A stretch of 64,000 bases of DNA from Stramonita haemastoma (taxonomy: Eukaryota > Mollusca > Gastropoda > Neogastropoda > Muricidae). Below are positions 1 to 10,612 of the stretch, in pieces. Position 1 is the stretch's first letter. Every line of letters begins with the position of its first letter. The stretch lies in NCBI GenBank assembly GCA_030674155.1, contig CM060318.1, positions 80,462,774-80,526,773 of the forward strand, written 5' to 3'. The notes under the pieces were generated by a model that did no database searches, was not told the DNA's origin, and saw only the letters and a list, made by a program, of their open reading frames with translations. Position numbers and translations under genes: made by a program.

Positions 1-108
1 TAGGTGTCCGCCGGGGTCCGAAAAATCCCTATGACTTCTATAGGATTCGAATCCGTGACCTTCCAGTCCGAAATCCAAAGCGCTAACCACTGCGCCATGG
101 CAGCTGTT
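1..108 (-). repeat. tRNA-derived SINE fragment
   Basis: Read on the minus strand, this stretch has a tRNA-like A box (TGGCGCAGTGGTTAGCGC, about 105-88) and a B box (about 62-45, GGATTCGAATCC core) at Pol III promoter spacing. A short tail rich in C and G runs off the left edge. A functional tRNA is unlikely because the 3' half does not pair into an acceptor stem. Confidence 0.7.
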
Positions 109-425
109 TTCTTGACATCAAAACACTCGGGGGTAGGGGGGGTATTATGGAAAATGTACATAGTGGGATTCAATCATAATTAGTTCCATTTGTGAATATT
201 GAATGAAATAGGATTCATTGCCATTATTAGTAATCTCCCTTTTCAACAACAAAAATCCTTGAAATAAAACATACATTAATGAAATTTTTGTCATCTATCT
301 AAACCTTTGGGTGGGTGAGGGAACTGGATTTTTGTTTTAAAGCACATCAGTGTTAATACATTATCTTCGAAATAAATGAACGTGATCTGCTGTATTTTAA
401 GTCTGCCATTATTGTTAAAATCTAA
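109..425. other. No gene seen
   Basis: A/T-rich sequence with a short G run near 130. I see no conserved coding frame, RNA gene or recognisable repeat. Confidence 0.5.
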
Positions 426-429
426 CTTT

Positions 430-585
430 CTTTGAATGTTGTAGGATTATATGTGTGGTGATGTATTTTTATGTGTTTGAGTGTATTGCTATATATACTT
501 GTTATAATAATGTAAAGCACTTTGTGCTACCCTTATAAAGGGGAGAGAATGTGCTCAAGAAATGTTTATCATTATTCCCCCCCCC
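430..585 (+). repeat. 3' end of a non-LTR retrotransposon (L2/CR1-like)
   Basis: The segment has the arrangement typical of L2/CR1-like 3' ends: a motif of the type GTAAAGCACTTTGTGCT, then an AAGGGGAGAATGTGCT-like stretch and an ATTATT tail, running directly into C and CT runs. No reverse transcriptase sequence remains upstream. Confidence 0.45.
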
Positions 586-596
586 CCCCTCTCTCT

Positions 597-668
<72 letters not shown>
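581..668. repeat. (C)n then (CT)n microsatellite
   Basis: A run of about 13 C is followed by about 38 CT dinucleotides. The Ser-Leu reading frame across it is an artefact of the repeat. Confidence 0.95.
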
Positions 669-670
<2 letters not shown>

Positions 671-1200
671 AGATATTTCTTTCTTTAATATGTTAATTGC
701 TCTTGCTGAATGTGAGCGTGGCTTTGAGAGATCAATTTCTCTCACTTGGATAAATTTCCTTCTTCTCTACAAGTTACATTCCCACAACCTTTCTTTCATA
801 AATTCATGCCTCTGCCCACTTTCAATTATTCTGACAAAAAAGTTAAAAAGGTACTGATGATGATGTTGGTAATGATGGTGTCGGCATGTATAGTATGTGC
901 ATGCGTGTGAGAGAGTGTGTGTGTGAGTGCATGTGTGTGTGTGTTGTTATTGTTGTTGTTTTTTGTTGTTGCTGCTGCTATTTTTCAGGGAAAATACTAC
1001 TGCAACACTTATGTCTCTACAACCTGGAAAATAAATCGAGAAATGGTATCCAATATATCGCCCTACCCTCATAATTATGCGAACATAAAAAAACAAGGCT
1101 CACACACAAAAAATACCCATAGCTTTAACATATCCCTTAAACCAGTGTGCTTTTGTTTTCTTTTCTTGATCTTTTTCTAACTTAGGACTTGCATGAACTA
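669..1200. other. No gene seen
   Basis: Unique-looking sequence with a short GT-rich patch at 885-960. No coding signature was found. Confidence 0.5.
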
Positions 1201-1204
1201 TGTC

Positions 1205-1445
1205 ACAGGAGATCTATGCACATTCAATGGGCCTGTCTACTCTTCTGAACGGCGGATCCCGTTTCTGGGGCAGTCAGCATTTTCAAGGGTGACACTCATC
1301 CAATCCTGCCCGCCTCTAGCCCAGTGATTCCGACCGTTCGACTTCAATCCTGTGGGTCCATGAAGTCTGAGTTCGAATCTCGGCAGCGTCTGGTGAATTA
1401 AGGGTGAGGATTTTTACGATCTCCAAGGTTAATTCAAGTACAGAC
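1205..1445 (+). repeat. SINE cluster: tRNA-like head next to a family A fragment
   Basis: At 1317-1380 there is a tRNA-like unit on the plus strand with B box GAGTTCGAATCTC, followed by GGTGAATTAAGGGTGAGGAT, a body common in molluscan tRNA SINEs. It stops at the microsatellite. The left part (1205-1260) resembles the reverse strand of SINE family A (CTACTCTTCTGAA core). Confidence 0.5.
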
Positions 1446-1537
1446 CTGTTATACATACATACATAAAAATATACATAATACATACATACATACATAATAC
1501 ATACATACATACTACATCATACATACATACATACATA

Positions 1538-1615
<78 letters not shown>

Positions 1616-1790
1616 GATAGATAGTAGTAGGTAGTAGGTAGGTAGTAGGTAGTAGGTAGGTATAGGTAGTAGGTAGTAGGTATATATAGTAGTATAGGTA
1701 GTAGTAGGTAGATAATAGATAGATAGATAGATAGATAGATATATAATAGATATATAGATAGATAATGATAATAGATAATAGATATGATAT
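1445..1790. repeat. (ATAC)n, (GATA)n and GTAG-type microsatellite block
   Basis: ATAC tetramers (1450-1535) give way to a long uninterrupted GATA run (1538-1610), then imperfect AGGTAGT units (1620-1710), then GATA again. Confidence 0.95.
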
Positions 1791-2007
1791 TCAGAATCGT
1801 TATATGCCGTTAAAGAGTCTGTTATTCTGATCAGCGCTTGCCAATTATGCAAAACAGGAACATATCCAGCATACATCCCGTAGTCAAAATACGGCTACCT
1901 TTACTAGAGATGGGGGGGAGGGGACTGTCCCATACGCAAAAAACTCACATTGGTGACCTGAGATCGAGCTGAGGAACGAAAAAACATAATTTTGAAGAAT
2001 AACTTAC

Positions 2008-2060
2008 ATCTATCTATCTGATCTAGTCTGTCTGTCTTCTGTCTGTCTGTCTGTCTTCTG

Positions 2061-2126
<66 letters not shown>

Positions 2127-2165
2127 CCTATCTATCTATCTGTCTGTCTGTCTGTCTGTCTGTCC
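2008..2165. repeat. (TCTA)n / (TGTC)n microsatellite
   Basis: TCTA and TGTC tetramers alternate in blocks. The left neighbour (1790-2007) holds no gene that I can see. Confidence 0.95.
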
Positions 2166-2345
2166 CTTAGTCTGGTGACCGTGGGGGCACCCCTGAAGAC
2201 TTGACAACCAGTTCCCTCCATTCCTCTATGTTCTGCCTTTCTCAAAGTCTTGTTGAGTTCTAGGCCTGTCCATTCGCTGATGTTGTCCTCCCATCCCTTC
2301 CTTGACCTGCCCTCTTTTTGTTACTCCTTGGAATACTGCAAGGCA
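2166..2345 (-). pseudogene. C-terminal relic of a non-LTR endonuclease/reverse transcriptase
   Basis: On the minus strand the translation contains KGWEDNISEWTGLEL and then, after a frame change, a LVVKSSGVPP-like end. This is the C-terminal signature of a widespread invertebrate endonuclease/RT family (GRQRKRWEDNI.EWTGL). Upstream VTKRGQVKEG is in another frame, so the copy is broken. The RT relic at 5974-7560 appears to belong to the same clade but has lost this end. Confidence 0.6.
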
Positions 2346-2467
2346 CTGTCCAAGGAGGAAGGAGAAAGGATGGAACTTGACCATAGAAGTATTGAAAAGC
2401 CAATTGGAGCAGATCAAAAACATATTGGGTGTTTAACGTGAAGAAGAACACAGACCAGTCGCAGACA

Positions 2468-2469
<2 letters not shown>

Positions 2470-2536
<67 letters not shown>

Positions 2537-2618
2537 TACATACATAACATCACACACGCGCGCGCAGGCACGCACGCACACAGGCACGCGCGCGCGCACG
2601 CGTGCGCGCACACACACA

Positions 2619-2664
<46 letters not shown>
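2470..2664. repeat. (CA)n and (CG)n alternating purine-pyrimidine tract
   Basis: CA repeats (2471-2531 and 2611-2664) flank a CG-rich alternating block (2553-2611) with CGCGCGCG and CACGCG units. Confidence 0.95.
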
Positions 2665-2667
<3 letters not shown>

Positions 2668-3000
2668 GGGGACGGGATAGCCTACTGATCAGACCATTGC
2701 GCTGGCAATTTGACGACCTGGGTTCGATTCCCGTTCGAGGACATTTTTCTCCTGGAGTTAACATCAGTGCTGACTCCACTATCCCCAAAGTCCTTCGGAT
2801 GAGACTATAAACCGAGGCCCCGTGTGTGAACGCACGCAGAACATCCTGCACAAATGCTAAATCCTGTTCCGCTTTTCGTAAGAGTAGGCCATCGTGTGCC
2901 GGTGGGAACAGATGACATTTACAAAACTGCATACACACGGGGACTGGATGTAAAAAAGCACAAGAGTGCTTCTCCCATTATCCTCGATATAAAAGAATAA
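2665..3000 (+). repeat. SINE family A, near full-length
   Basis: The tRNA-derived head (2675-2740) has A box GATAGCCTACTGATC and B box GGGTTCGATTCCC. The body carries GGATGAGACTATAAACCGAGG, the motif TAGGCCATCGTGTGCCGGTG and the tail TCGATATAAAAGAATAAA. This is the best copy in the window. Fragments of the same family lie at about 15066, 21843, 28257(-), 30370, 32390(-), 32815(-), 37450(-), 44930, 57437 and 59370(-). Confidence 0.85.
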
Positions 3001-3033
3001 AATAAAAATAATAAAATAAATAAATAAATAAAA

Positions 3034-3041
3034 CACACGCG

Positions 3042-3095
<54 letters not shown>

Positions 3096-3130
3096 ACCAC
3101 GCACGCACGCACGAAACGCACGCACGCACA

Positions 3131-3179
<49 letters not shown>

Positions 3180-3215
3180 GCGCGCGCGCGCCGCGCGCGC
3201 GCGCGCACGCACGCT
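3034..3215. repeat. (CA)n with flanking (CG)n
   Basis: CA runs (3049-3093 and 3132-3177) are separated by CACG units and bordered by CG runs at 3038-3050 and 3178-3208. Confidence 0.95.
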
Positions 3216-3429
3216 CTTGTTCGTTGTAGATTAATTTATGCGCAATAATTTTTTCCTCTGCTCCTAAATATTTGATCAGAAAAATGCAAAGTGTATACAG
3301 TAAGTCTTTCAAGTTGGCAATTGGAGTTCCTATACATGCAGCAACTTTTAAAATGTGTGCAGAAATAAGTGTCTTACCTTTTGAAGAACAAATTAAGCTG
3401 CCTCAGCAATATGTACAGGTCGGAAATTT

Positions 3430-3760
3430 TTTTTTTTGATTTTCACCATTTTTTTTTTTTTAAGTAGGAAAAATGCACTGTGCAGTTGTTTTGGCGAATA
3501 AGACATAGAGCAATAACAGGTAGGCCTAGTCACGAGATAGTTGAAAATGATCATCAAATGAGGATTGTTTGTGTTCCTACAGCATTGACCAGGCGCATGC
3601 ATACTGGGGTTAGGAAGGTAGCTGAGTGAGGGGGTTTGCTGAAAATTTTTTAAAGTTCAAACCTACCCCAATTTGTGCAAAATCAAATGAATTTTGAGTC
3701 AGGGGCTAGTCTTTCTGGAATAGGGTGGGTTTTTTTGTTGTTTTTTTTAATCTGTAGATT
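3430..3760 (+). repeat. Dispersed repeat C
   Basis: The sequence recurs imperfectly on the minus strand at 28080-28560 (split by a SINE) and in part at 28740-28860 and 30960-31060. Shared anchors are AAAAATGCAC, a GATCATCA segment, and GTTCAAACC...TTTTGAGTCAGGGGC. No coding frame is visible, so the class is unknown. Confidence 0.6.
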
Positions 3761-4195
3761 CCTTAGTACGTGTAGTGTGAATGCAAGAGTGATGAAAATA
3801 AGGAAAATAACTCAAAATTAATAGTGATGTGTATCCTAGGATAGGACTTTGGCAAGGAAAATTCAAGGGGTACTAATCTGAATACTAAAACACAAAAGTG
3901 CTTTCCCTTTAAAATTGTTTATTTGATGTATATAATAATAGTCGTTTATTAGTTATAGCGCATTTAAATGCAATATACTTAATATAAAAAAAATACGATA
4001 TATTTTTTTTTACACTTTTAAATTTAGGAGGTTAATGTCTTTTCTAAAAAAATTATAAATATTTTCATTATTTTGTTTAATATAAGTCCATTGTTTACTG
4101 CATCATATATACGATAATCTGAAATTCCCGTTTTCTGTACTATCATAATTTCCGATTAATAACACAACTTTTGGCTGGTTACACATAACCAATTT
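3761..4195. other. No gene seen; A/T-rich
   Basis: A/T-rich sequence. A short AATAATAGTCGTTTATTAG-TATAGCGC motif near 3930 resembles a LINE/SINE 3' tail. Confidence 0.4.
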
Positions 4196-4370
4196 TAAAT
4201 AAACTGAATTAAAATGAAAATATGCCTGAGCCTAATAGGCTAGCAGAGGCCTCTTCATTGATGACGCTAACACAGTAGTAATAAACTGAATTATAAATGA
4301 AAATATGCCTGAGCCTAATAAGCTAGCAGAGGCCACTTCATTGATGACGCTAGACACAGTAGGCTTTGGC
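4196..4370. repeat. Two-copy tandem duplication (about 85 bp)
   Basis: TAAACTGAATTA...GATGACGCTA is repeated back to back from about 4199 and 4284 with few mismatches. Confidence 0.8.
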
Positions 4371-4492
4371 CGTGGCCATATTGAACCCGTCTTTTTGACA
4401 GCGTCAAAAATGCTGCCTGGCTGAATTACTCTGTGGCGTCACTGTAAACCGCTGTGCGTGGCCATGGGCCTAGTAGACCCGGCCCGTTCTTT

Positions 4493-5129
4493 TTAACCCC
4501 GTCGTTTTGACGTTCAGCAACACTGGACGTGTTGCCGGGTCGACGGAAAGGAAAATAATCAAGAAAAACTTATTTATGGTGCTTCAAAAATTCTGACTAC
4601 ACAAACTAGTAAATTGACCCTTCCCGATTGCATTTCAATGGTTTTGATAAAAGTTTATTGGGGGGATTTTACGTAAAAACACTGTTTATGTTGAACTATT
4701 TTCTGTGCAAATCACTGCGGCAGCCTCTTTTTGCGTCACTCGCAGTCTCGGGGTAACCATATTGTCAGAAAGAGACGGCTGGGTTGACTATGGCCGCTTT
4801 GACAGATCCGTTCTACCGTCAAAGAGACAGAGGTCAAAACAAGGCTACAGCCATAGTAAACCCAGGCCTGTTTTGATGGCCGTCTCTTTGACGGCTGCAG
4901 CGTCTGATACTCCCCGTGAATCGACAGAAAATAGTTCGATATAAAAAGTAAACTCCCCCCACAAAACTTTTAACAAAACCACTGAAATGTAATCGGAAGG
5001 GTCAATTTACTAGTTTGTGTAGTCAGAATTTTTGAAGCACCATAAATAAGTTTTTCTTGATTATTTTCCTTTCCATCAACCCAGCAAACAGTACAGACTG
5101 TGGCTCCAACGTCAAAACCACAGGGTTAA
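4493..5129. mobile_element. Fold-back (hairpin) DNA element with TTAA ends
   Basis: The ends read TTAACCCCGTCGTTTTGACG on the left and, reverse-complemented on the right, TTAACCCTGTGGTTTTGACG. Inside, long near-perfect inverted arms (about 4541-4715 and 4930-5078) surround a partly palindromic core containing GACTATGG/CCATAGT and TTTGACGG/CCGTCAAA. TTAA with CCC/GGG ends fits piggyBac-type target duplication. Homology with the second copy continues left of 4493 to about 4405, so the true left end is uncertain. No coding sequence remains. Confidence 0.6.
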
Positions 5130-5335
5130 AAAAAAAAAAAAAAAAAAAAAAGGCCAGCCTAAGCCTAGGTCTTCACAGGCCAGCCTAGACTAGACTAGCC
5201 TAGCCTAGCCTAGGCTAAGATAAATCTAGGTAGTTTAGGCCTAGGCTAATGAGGAAGGTTGGCTAGGTGTAGGCTAGGCCTAATGACTATATAGCCTAGC
5301 TAGTTCCTGCCTAGCCTATCGCACCTAGGCCCATG
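5130..5335. repeat. Poly-A then TAGCC-rich degenerate simple repeat
   Basis: A run of about 25 A is followed by CCTAGCCTAGG-like units in both orientations, which makes the stretch locally self-complementary. 5336-5550 shows nothing recognisable. Confidence 0.7.
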
Positions 5336-5551
5336 GGAGTTTGTCCAGGGAATCACTAGGCCTATTCTTGCCACCATGCCAGATTGCAGTGGTCTTTTCT
5401 TCTGAAGCTAGCTAGGCTATCACTTGCATCAAGATTTCAGAAAGTGTTGCTGGCAGGATGTCTGTGGCGGTTTTCAATGCTATCTGTATCAGGATAGCTG
5501 TCTCTTGCAGAAACCAGAGACTTGATGTTGTTGTGAATAGGCTAATAGGTC

Positions 5552-6055
5552 CTAGTTATTGCTGCTTTGGTAAGTCCATCTGTTAAACTTCAGCACTGGA
5601 TTCTCTTTACTCTTTGTAAACTTCTGAAGAATACAGTCTGCTGTTCTGAGTGAAATGATATCAGTTTTGTTATTGGAATGATAACACGCAATCTCATCAC
5701 CATAATGTTTTAAGAGTTTAACTTTCATGTGTTGTGCACAGTATGCATCATACTCTGCATCCTTAAGTAAGTCCTTCATGAAACACACTAAATCATGCAC
5801 TGTGACTCAGTCATCATCAAGAGAGTCTAAATACTGAATTGTCTGCATGAAGGCACTAAATCGCACACTTTGTTCAGGTCTACCAAGGCGCAGATTCTTG
5901 ACAACAGGCTGAGCATTCCTGAACATGTAGGGGATTCTACAGGTTCGGAAAGAAAGTTGGTACAGCAGACACCATGGTATATTGTGTCACTGGCAATGCG
6001 GCCTTGACAAATTATATTTTCCCTTTTACATTTTTTGCCCATGACTCTCAATATA
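5552..6055 (-). pseudogene. TE-like coding relic, family not named
   Basis: Two minus-strand frames read like consecutive pieces of one protein. The upstream piece has a CKRENIICQGRIASDTIYHG stretch with Cys-rich spacing; the downstream piece has HDLVCFMKDLLKDAEYDAYC. I know similar stretches from large multicopy, transposon-like families in invertebrates but cannot name the superfamily. The frame shift between the pieces and the overlap with the plus-strand RT relic indicate decay. Confidence 0.4.
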
Positions 6056-7560
6056 GGGCAGTCAACAAAAGAATCAGAAAGTCAATGACAGAAGCAAAAG
6101 AGAAATGGATCGGTGAACAGTGCCCTGACATCGAAGAGAACATCAGGAAAAACAATAGCAAGAAAGTACATCAGCTCGTGATAGACCTGTCTTGCACGAA
6201 AGAGAGAAAAGGCTCAACAATCCAAGACAGAAATAGAAAGTGCCTCACTGACAATTAGGATATTCTGAACAGATGGACTGCTCCGACCTGATACACAGAT
6301 GGACAGAACAATTCTCCAACCTGCACAACTACAGAACCTCAGGAGACCCAGAAGTCCTCAATGTCCCCACAAGTACAGATACAGTCACCCTATCCTCCGA
6401 GGAGAAATGGAAACAGCAGTCAGATCGCTGAAAAAGGGGAAGTCAGCAGGGGCTGACAACATTCCAGCTGAATTGGTTCAAGCTGAAGGGGAAGCCATGA
6501 TCAGCGCTCTACTAAAAATCTGCAATAAGATCTGGCAGACAGGAAAATGGCCAACACCATAGACATAGTCACTCATCATCACCCTTCCCAAGAAAGGAAA
6601 TCTACAACAGTACAAGAAATGCTGCACAATCAGACTCATATGCCACCCAAGCAAGGTCATGTTGAAGATTATAATTATTTGACTGAAGCCACAAGCAAAG
6701 ACCATCATTGCTGAGGAACAAGCAGATTTCAGAGCAGACCGTAGCACAACTGAACAGATAATGAAATTCAACCTCAGAATACTCTGCAAGCAGTATCTTC
6801 AACACCAACAAGACTCTACCACGTATTTATTGATTTTAAGAAGGCATTTGACAGGGTGTGGCATGCAGCTTTGTGGGCATTCATGAATTTGTACAGCATC
6901 AATACAAACCTAATCAGATTTATCAAGCAAACAAAGGCCACCAGTGCAGTGTACTACAACAGCAACATTGGAGAGTGGTTTCGAACAACAGTTAGAGTAT
7001 GGCAGGGCTGTCTAGTCTCACCCACTCTTTTCAACATCTTCCTTGAAAGAATCATGGCTGATGCACTGGAACACCATAACGGATCAGTCAGCATTGGTGG
7101 CAGAACGATCACAAACCTTTGCAGATGACATTGACGGACTAGCAGGATCAGGACAAGAGCTTGCCAGCCTAACAGAACACCTGAGCAAGGCCTCCAAAAT
7201 ATACCACATTGAAATCAGTGTAAAGAAGACCAAACTGATAACCAATAATGCCAAGGGCATCAGCGCTGATATCAGGGTCAGTGACCAAAAGCTGGAAACG
7301 GTTCAAAGCTTTAAGTACTTGGGAGCTGTTGTATCAGACCAGGGGTCCAAGCCAGAAGTAGTATGCAGGATTGCACAGCCAATAACAGCACTGTCAAAAC
7401 TGAACACCATCTGGAGAGATAAAAACATTTCACTCAACTCCAAGATCAAACTAATGGGCTCCCTTGTCGTATCCACATTCCCTTTTGTCTGTGAATGTGG
7501 ACCCTGACTGCAGATTTGGTAGAGAAGAGTACAGGCGGTAGAGATGAGATGCTTCCGGAG
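5974..7560 (+). pseudogene. Non-LTR retrotransposon reverse transcriptase relic
   Basis: Frames shift along this stretch but stay collinear with a non-LTR RT. The order is: an N-terminal RT region (KRIRKSMTEAKEKWIGEQC); a pre-RT part (EMETAVRSLKKGKSAGADNI); the palm with IDFKKAFDRVW (6833-6860); VRVWQGCLVSPTLFNIFLER; the catalytic FADDIDGLAG (about 7123-7145, in the next frame); KYLGAVVSDQG; and finally MRCFRRHLGT near 7545, after which homology stops. Several stops and frameshifts make it inactive. It is probably the same clade as the C-terminal relic at 2166-2345. Confidence 0.85.
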
Positions 7561-7754
7561 ACACCTTGGCACGCGTATGTTTTGCATTCTTTTTTCTGCA
7601 GTAAAATTGTTCGATGTATTCAATAGTGTCAAGAACAGCATCCATATTTTTATCTACTTTATACCACTTTGTGGTTATGTAGGAAAAATTGTGGAGGAAA
7701 AACAAGTGCAGGTAAACATTTACAACTTCTTCATCATTTTCAACTTCTTTATCA

Positions 7755-8150
7755 AGTCATAGCAGATATTTCTGCGTGAAATTCAGGCTGCTTCTCCCCG
7801 GGAAGAGCGCGTCGCCACAAGCGCAGCGCCACCCATTATTTTTCTTCCTTTCTGCAACTGTATTTGTTTCCCTATCATAGTGGCTTTTTTCTACATAATT
7901 TTGCCAGGGACAACCCTCTTGTTGCCGTGGGTTCTTTTACGTGCGCTAAATAATGTTGTCTAAGTAACACACGGGACCTTGGTTTATCGCCTCATCCGGA
8001 ATACTAGCACCCAGACCACCACTCATGGTCTAATGGAAGGGGGGAAATTTTGGGGCCAGCCAAAGGGGATTCGAACCATTCGAACACACACCGACCAGGA
8101 GTTTTTGCTTTCTAAGCAAACGCGTAACCTCTAGACCACCGATCTGTTGG
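7755..8150 (-). repeat. SINE family B, near full-length
   Basis: On the minus strand a tRNA-like head (8147-8060, A box GGTCTAGAGGTTACGCG, B box GGTTCGAATCC) leads to a body with GACCATGAGTGGTGGTCTGG, a GATGAGGCGATAAACC motif, GTGCGCTAAATAATG and CCCACGGCAACAAGAGGGTT. Plus-strand copies lie at 34138 and 41524. Confidence 0.8.
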
Positions 8151-8280
8151 GAAGATTTTGTTTAACTTTTATTTGGTTAGAATAGAACTCTCCTCTCTGT
8201 TGTATTCATTATTGTCTCAACTCGAAGAACAGCATCTAGATCTGTTGGTCGTTTCTTTTCATTAATTATCATTTGGCTGT

Positions 8281-10015
8281 TTGATTCATTGCTTTTTGTT
8301 CCTTTATGGTTTGGGTTTCCTTTTGGGGGGGGGGGGGGGGGGCGAACAATTCGTCCCTGAACAGAGCTTGAATTTCACACTTTTTTGTGGGGCGCGTGAC
8401 TGCTGTAGTAGATTTTGCCAAAAAGACAAGGACCTTTTTGTTTGGTTGGTTGGTTTGTTATTTTTCAGGGGGAAGGGAGCTAGATGGTATATACGAAATC
8501 TTTGTCACAGATTATGACGTTTGGAGTTGAAAAGTATTGTTGTTAGAATTAGTTTATCGGGCTCCTGAGCCCGTGATTTTTGTTGTTTGGTGAAGGTGGT
8601 ACCTGTGCACGATTTTTTGTAATGGTTGGGCTGTTTTGGGGCCATTTTCCTTTTCTGTTATGTTTTATTAGTGATGTTTGTTTTGTGCGTGGGTCCCGTG
8701 GTGGTAGCGGAAGTTCTTGGTCTGAGTGAGATGAGATCTTGGGGCAGATTTTTGCATCAGAGAGGGAGAGAGTTTTCGAAGATGATTCAGTTGGGTGCAG
8801 GCTCCTTAGAGGGGGAGTTGGCATCCTCTGGCTGTCTGTGATGTTTTTTTTGTTGTTTTTTGTCCTGTTTGGTTTTGTTTGGTTTTATTCTGTGTGGTGA
8901 CTTTGTGCTACTCCTTGGAGGAGGAGTTGATAGCTGGGCTTGTTTTGTGATGTTGAAGTCCAGCTTGTTTTTTTCCAGGTGATTCAGCTGGGTGCAGGCT
9001 CTCGGAGGAGTTGGCATCCTCTGGTTGACTGTGATGTTTAATTGTCCTGTTTGGTTTGGTTTGGTTTGAAGTGGTGCCTGTGCAGTTTGTACTCCTCGGA
9101 GGAGGAGTTGATAGTGATAGATGGGTTGTTTTGTGATGAAGTCCAGGCTGGTATTTATCCAGGTGATTTAGAAGGGTACAAGCTCCTCGGAGGAGTGGGT
9201 AGCTTCTTCGTTTTGTGGCGTCCAGTTGTCTTGGCGGTTGTTGTTTTTTTTCGATGTGAATTGGGCTGTGGGCCTTGTGCCACTCCTTGTGAGGTGCTCA
9301 CAGCTGCTGTTTTGTGGCGTTCAGTTTGTGTTGATGGTTTTTTTGTTTTTCATATTCGATGGGATTTGGGCTGTGTGCTTGTGCCACTCCTTGGAGGAGG
9401 AGTTGACAGCGGTTTTTTTTTGTGTTTGCTGTTATTGGAATTGAGTTGTTAATGGTGATCATTTTGCTGGTGTGTGGCAAGATGCTGGTTGTGTGTGTGG
9501 GTGCAGTGACGGTTTGGAGGATTGTGGTCGTAGAAGTATTTGTGATTGCTGGTGGTAATTTGTTTGGACTTAGGGGGGAGGGGGGAGTGAGTGTGAGGAC
9601 AGTGCCAGATAGCTGGTGTGACAGCGTGTGTGATAAGGTGAGAGTGGAAGGCGTTTTTCTTTTATACCTAACATTGGTTAGGATACATTTTCATTGGTGT
9701 TGAGTTTGATTTAGAATGTTATAGGTGTTTTTTGTGGATGTGTAAGAATTATGAACCACTGATTGTGTAAAGATTGAAAAAAGTGAGGTTGGGTTTGACT
9801 CTGGGCGTGAAGCTGGTGATATTGTATTGTTGTAACGTTGTGGTATTGAACTGGTGGAAAGGTTGAGGAGTTGGGGTTTTTTGTTTAGTAAATGGTTGGA
9901 TGTTTGTAAAAAATGTTGAAATATCAACTGGTGTCTGTTTTGTGTTGTCTGAATTAGAGTTGTGATAGGTGGAAAGGGGGGTTTCAAAATGACATCCCAC
10001 TAGGGGGTGACACCC
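8281..10015. repeat. G/T-skewed degenerate tandem-repeat tract
   Basis: For about 1.7 kb the plus strand is strongly enriched in G and T and poor in A and C. Units such as GGTGATTCAGCTGGGTGCAGG, TTGGCATCCTCTGG and CCTTGGAGGAGGAGTTGA recur with drift near 8780, 8910, 8980, 9085, 9160, 9275 and 9385. A G run lies at 8322-8342. Reading frames on both strands are low-complexity products of this composition. Confidence 0.6.
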
Positions 10016-10168
10016 CATTTAGAGCAAGTTATCAATGGGCTTTGCTTCAAGACGTTCACAAGTTCTTCTTTGAATTTCAATGTCTTTTCACATTCCATGC
10101 AAGGCTGGAATTGCTCTACTATCATCAATGGATGCATTTTTATGGAACTGCTGACAGTAAAAGATGTA
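10016..10168. other. No gene seen
   Basis: Unique-looking spacer between the G/T-rich tract and the satellite. Its last bases (AAGATGTAGAGCAACAAAGC) lead into the first satellite unit. Confidence 0.4.
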
Positions 10169-10492
10169 GAGCAACAAAGCTGGTAATTGTGAAACTATCG
10201 GGCAAATGGGATATATAGATTAGAGCAACAAACTGGTAATTTGTGAAACTATCAGGCAAATGGGATATATAGATCTAGAGCAACAAAGCTGGTAATTTGT
10301 GAAACTATCAGGCAAATGGGATATATAGATCTAGAGCAACAAACTGGTAATTTGTGAAACTATCAGGCAAATGGGATATATAGATCTAGAGCAACAAAGC
10401 TGGTAATTTGTGAAACTATCAGGCAAATGGGATATATAGATCTAGAGCAACAAAGCTGGTAATTTGTGAAACTATCAGGCAAATGGGATATA
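10169..10492 (+). repeat. 55-56 bp satellite, six copies
   Basis: Units beginning GAGCAACAAAGCTGG start at 10169, 10223, 10278, 10334, 10389 and 10445, spaced 54-56 bp. Copies are nearly identical, differing mainly by one-base indels. Each unit ends in GGGATATATAGATCTA. Confidence 0.95.
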
Positions 10493-10612
10493 CCATGTAA
10501 GACGGTATCTAGGGATACAGCATTGTTATGTGGACTATATTGGTTATAGTCCACATAACAATGCTGTATCCCTAGATACCGTCTTACATGATATATCCCA
10601 TTTGCCTGATAG
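10472..10612. repeat. Long hairpin: 68-bp arms, 5-nt loop
   Basis: 10472-10539 and 10545-10612 are reverse complements with one apparent mismatch, separated only by TTGGT. The left arm begins inside the last satellite unit and the right arm runs into the next array, so the palindrome joins two different tandem repeats. Confidence 0.9.

Noticed and set aside
2675..2745. Possible tRNA gene
   Set aside because: A and B boxes are good but the acceptor stem does not pair, and the unit continues into a repeated SINE body.
2260..3312. Long Cys/Val or His/Thr frames across CA/GT repeats (also at 22367, 30043, 36084, 39100, 47634)
   Set aside because: Pure products of dinucleotide repeats.
8549..9452. 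Overlapping frames of 70-136 codons on both strands
   Set aside because: Composition follows the G/T skew; no conserved pattern and no splice sites.
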